The position numbers and the translations under genes were made by a program. DNA of 33,869 nucleotides from a virus. The number at the start of each line of letters is the position of its first letter. Within the stretch, counting starts at the first letter, position 1. The stretch is from positions 1-33,869 of the IMG/VR virus record IMGVR_UViG_3300017963_006601, one strand, 5' to 3'. Shown here piece after piece: positions 31,688 to 33,869 of this stretch. The notes under the pieces are model-generated. The model ran no database searches and was not told where the DNA came from. It saw only the letters and a program-made list of their open reading frames with translations.

Positions 31688-32510
31688 TGGTTCTGTCCTC
31701 TAAAAGATAGGATGGGATCTGGCCTTTAATTCGCCAACTAGACATGTCCACCCACCTAAAGCCATCAAATACCTCATACGCCTCCGTAAAGGCACGAAAT
31801 CTGAATCCTAAGTGATGGAGCTCGGTTGGGAAACCAACTTCCCCAAAGTCCACTCCGTGTATTCCCTTGTCAAAGTGACGTGGCGCTTTCGTAAATACCC
31901 CCATGGCATCTTCCATTTTTTGTAGGGCGTCGTACTTCATGAAATACAATCCGCCATCCGTCCATATCCTCTTGTTGGGCTTAAAGTGAGTAACAACGCG
32001 ACCCCAACCGCCATCACACCGACTTTCCTTAACCCCGTTTTGTAGGTAGCGCGCATATTTCAGTGGTTCCCTCTTCATGTTAATGTAACTAAACATGCCT
32101 ACATATATATATCCCTTGCGCTTGAGAAGGCGTGCCCTGTGGGGCCAGTGACTAAACAGCCAATCATCCTCACATGCCAGCACGTACTTAGACTTGATAT
32201 TTTCTTTCTTGAGAAATCTCCATGTATCCCATAGTGCACCAACTAGCATACCCCAGTTTTCATCCTTGAGGCAAACAATATCTACGTAGTCGGGACGAGT
32301 ATTTTCTTCAAACAAAGCCTGGGTAACCTGCCTCTCATATTCTTCGTGATCACCACGAACTGACACCACGAACAACACCCGCTTCTTGCCATCCTGAAGA
32401 TGGTTGTAATTGCATACAAACTGCAGGTGGCGACGCACATTGCCTGCCCCCCGGCGAGATCCTGCAAATATACATGTCATATAAACATAATGATATTTAC
32501 GCCTTAGCAT
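31674..32510 (-). CDS. GT-A-like glycosyltransferase candidate
   Basis: A 278-residue protein starting MLRRKYHYVYMTCIFAG after AGGA; a longer frame to 32660 is rejected because it lies within the acetyltransferase gene. VLFVVSVRGDHEEYERQV (45-62) resembles a nucleotide-binding strand, and YVLACEDDWLF (109-119) with EDD looks like a DxD-type metal site. WTDGGLYFMKYDALQKME and HGVDFGEVGFPTEL are long conserved blocks shared with the gene at the window edge (33047-33869), so the two are paralogs separated by a GNAT gene. Family not recognised beyond the GT-A likeness. Confidence 0.6.
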   Translation of the reverse strand: MLRRKYHYVYMTCIFAGSRRGAGNVRRHLQFVCNYNHLQDGKKRVLFVVSVRGDHEEYERQVTQALFEENTRPDYVDIVCLKDENWGMLVGALWDTWRFLKKENIKSKYVLACEDDWLFSHWPHRARLLKRKGYIYVGMFSYINMKREPLKYARYLQNGVKESRCDGGWGRVVTHFKPNKRIWTDGGLYFMKYDALQKMEDAMGVFTKAPRHFDKGIHGVDFGEVGFPTELHHLGFRFRAFTEAYEVFDGFRWVDMSSWRIKGQIPSYLLEDRTNELM

Positions 32511-33045
32511 CTTTTTCCTGTTGAATTTCTGCTCGATATTCATCCTCGAGTATCGACATAAGGATATAGTCATTATAAATACCATTACGGAAAATGGCAT
32601 CCCTTTGTCGTCCCTCTTCTCGAAAACCCATCTTCTTGTATAGTCCCAACGCAATAGCATTCGTGTTCATTACGGCTAGCCAGACACGATGCATGTTGAG
32701 AAAATCAAAGCAATATCTCAAAAGCAGATTGTAGGTCTGGGTCCCAAGGCCCTGGCCACGAAATTCCTTAGCAATATCAGCACCAATTCGTATAGATCGA
32801 TTCTGGTGATCAATTTCATCCATGCGCGCTAAGCCTACCGGATAGACAAATTTGTCCGATGCAATGATGTGATATTGCTTCCTCGAATCCTTAAGTGATG
32901 ACAGCCATGCCTCTTGGCTAGCCTCGGTAGGGGCCACAAGGGTTCCTAGTTGACTCCATACAGCGGGATCACTGCGTAGATACCTTAAGAAATCTAGGTC
33001 ATCTCGAACCACTGGTCGTATGTATAGGTCTCCATCATGGAACAT
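32497..33045 (-). CDS. GNAT-family N-acetyltransferase (RimJ/RimL-like)
   Basis: A 182-residue GNAT enzyme. The acetyl-CoA-binding motif is EFRGQGLGTQTYNLLL (RGQGLG), and the C-terminal AVMNTNAIALGLYKKMGF then EGRQRDAIFRNGIYNDYI is typical of the RimJ/RimL group, which also includes sugar-amine N-acetyltransferases such as those acting on amino-deoxy sugars. In this cluster an amino-sugar acceptor is the likelier reading, although ribosomal or virion protein acetylation is possible. AGGAT precedes the ATG. It lies between two paralogous GT-like genes. Confidence 0.85.
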   Translation of the reverse strand: MFHDGDLYIRPVVRDDLDFLRYLRSDPAVWSQLGTLVAPTEASQEAWLSSLKDSRKQYHIIASDKFVYPVGLARMDEIDHQNRSIRIGADIAKEFRGQGLGTQTYNLLLRYCFDFLNMHRVWLAVMNTNAIALGLYKKMGFREEGRQRDAIFRNGIYNDYILMSILEDEYRAEIQQEKDAKA

Positions 33046-33046
33046 T

Positions 33047-33869
33047 TTAAATCCTAAAAAATAGCTCTGGAGCCCTGCCCAAATTGCGATAAGGGCGATG
33101 TGATTCCGGGCCCAGACCTATAATCTTAAATCCGGCAGCCTGTAATTCTGTTGGAAAACCTGCTTCGCCAAAATACATCCCATCACGAGTATGGTTATAG
33201 GGTTTGTCCTTTGGGGCCTTGGTAAATATGCCAATCTTGTTCTCAATCGCCTGAAGAGACTCATATTTCATAAAATAAAAACCCCCGTCTGTCCAGTCCA
33301 GGTTCTCATACCCGTATTTTGCGTGTATAAAATTCAGGGCATTGCCAATAACAGGTCGATCATTCCGATGCAAAGTCCGATAGCCATGCTTGCTAACCCA
33401 ATATAGGTGGCCACAATGTTTCTGTGATAAAATCATGCCCACATAGATATACCCCAGTTCTAATAATCGTTCCCGCAAAGACCAGTTGCTGCTTATGTAG
33501 TCGTCTTCAGACACACTCACATATTGAGAAACAATTTTACCCTTGAGCACATCCTTCCATACATCCCAGAGACTACCTATGGTGCCTCCCCAATTGGTAT
33601 GACGTACAACTTTGAGATGAATATTGCTTGGCATACATAGGCCATCGAAAGCTTCCTGGACCTGCCTCTCGTAATCTGGACACAAGTCTCCACGTATGGC
33701 TACAACTAGCAAAACACTCTTGTCTCCCGTGGTCTTGACTCTTGCGTCTACGAATCTTGGGTAGACCCGGTCCTTGAGATATTCATATTGGCGCAAGAAG
33801 TTCATGTGGGCACGCGCTGTATGTAATACGCGGTTGCGTCCTGGCCAAATACACAGAATATATACATAA
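33047..33869 (-). CDS. GT-A-like glycosyltransferase candidate, 5'-truncated by the window edge
   Basis: The frame is open from 33047 to the edge. An internal ATG at 33805 gives 252 residues, but upstream codons remain open and read YVYILCIWPGRNRVLH, matching the paralog's YVYMTCIFAGSRRG, so the true start lies just beyond the window. Counted from that ATG, VLLVVAIRGDLCPDYERQV (31-49), SVSEDDYIS with EDD (100-102), LDWTDGGFYFMKYESLQ and MYFGEAGFPTEL align with the gene at 31674-32510. The EDD suggests a metal-dependent GT-A-like site. Donor and acceptor are unknown. Confidence 0.6.
   Translation of the reverse strand, partial: YVYILCIWPGRNRVLHTARAHMNFLRQYEYLKDRVYPRFVDARVKTTGDKSVLLVVAIRGDLCPDYERQVQEAFDGLCMPSNIHLKVVRHTNWGGTIGSLWDVWKDVLKGKIVSQYVSVSEDDYISSNWSLRERLLELGYIYVGMILSQKHCGHLYWVSKHGYRTLHRNDRPVIGNALNFIHAKYGYENLDWTDGGFYFMKYESLQAIENKIGIFTKAPKDKPYNHTRDGMYFGEAGFPTELQAAGFKIIGLGPESHRPYRNLGRAPELFFRI

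Overview
The window looks like part of the genome of a large, virulent double-stranded DNA phage, probably of a Gram-negative host. Genes are packed almost end to end, with start/stop overlaps and strong Shine-Dalgarno sites. The replication genes are phage-like: a bacterial-type DNA polymerase III alpha that lacks its PHP domain, a fused primase-helicase, a PhoH-like ATPase, dCMP deaminase and a GP88-family protein. There is also a phage-type amidase endolysin with membrane genes that resemble lysis genes. No capsid, tail or terminase gene, tRNA, rRNA, IS element or CRISPR array was seen. No stretch over about 110 bases lacks a gene.

Region 1 (1-11167, + strand) is a nucleic-acid metabolism module: GP88-like protein, small Cys-rich and membrane proteins, DnaE-type polymerase, a DNA-binding-domain metallophosphoesterase, a membrane metallopeptidase, dCMP deaminase, an IMP dehydrogenase/GMP reductase-family enzyme, PhoH, a family-4-type uracil-DNA glycosylase and several small unknowns. 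The few intergenic spots carry inverted repeats, including a perfect 22-bp palindrome at 9552-9573.

Region 2 (11164-21468, - strand) meets region 1 tail to tail with a 4-bp overlap. It holds a possible sigma-like protein, two PD-(D/E)XK-type nuclease candidates, an amidase endolysin, zinc-ribbon proteins, two Cas4/RecB-like Fe-S proteins (one with a poor active site), a possible envelope-spanning lysis protein, the primase-helicase, and a small coiled-coil/membrane cluster that may be holin related.

Region 3 (21535-33869, - strand, continuing past the window) is the most unusual part. It encodes GDP-mannose 4,6-dehydratase, APS kinase, three different sulfotransferase-like proteins, four class I methyltransferases, a hexapeptide-repeat acetyltransferase, a GNAT acetyltransferase, two tandem GT-B-like glycosyltransferases and three GT-A-like candidates. 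Read together, this is a phage-encoded route to make PAPS and to build and decorate a deoxysugar-containing glycan with sulfate, methyl and acyl groups. Whether the target is the virion, the host surface or something else cannot be told from the sequence.
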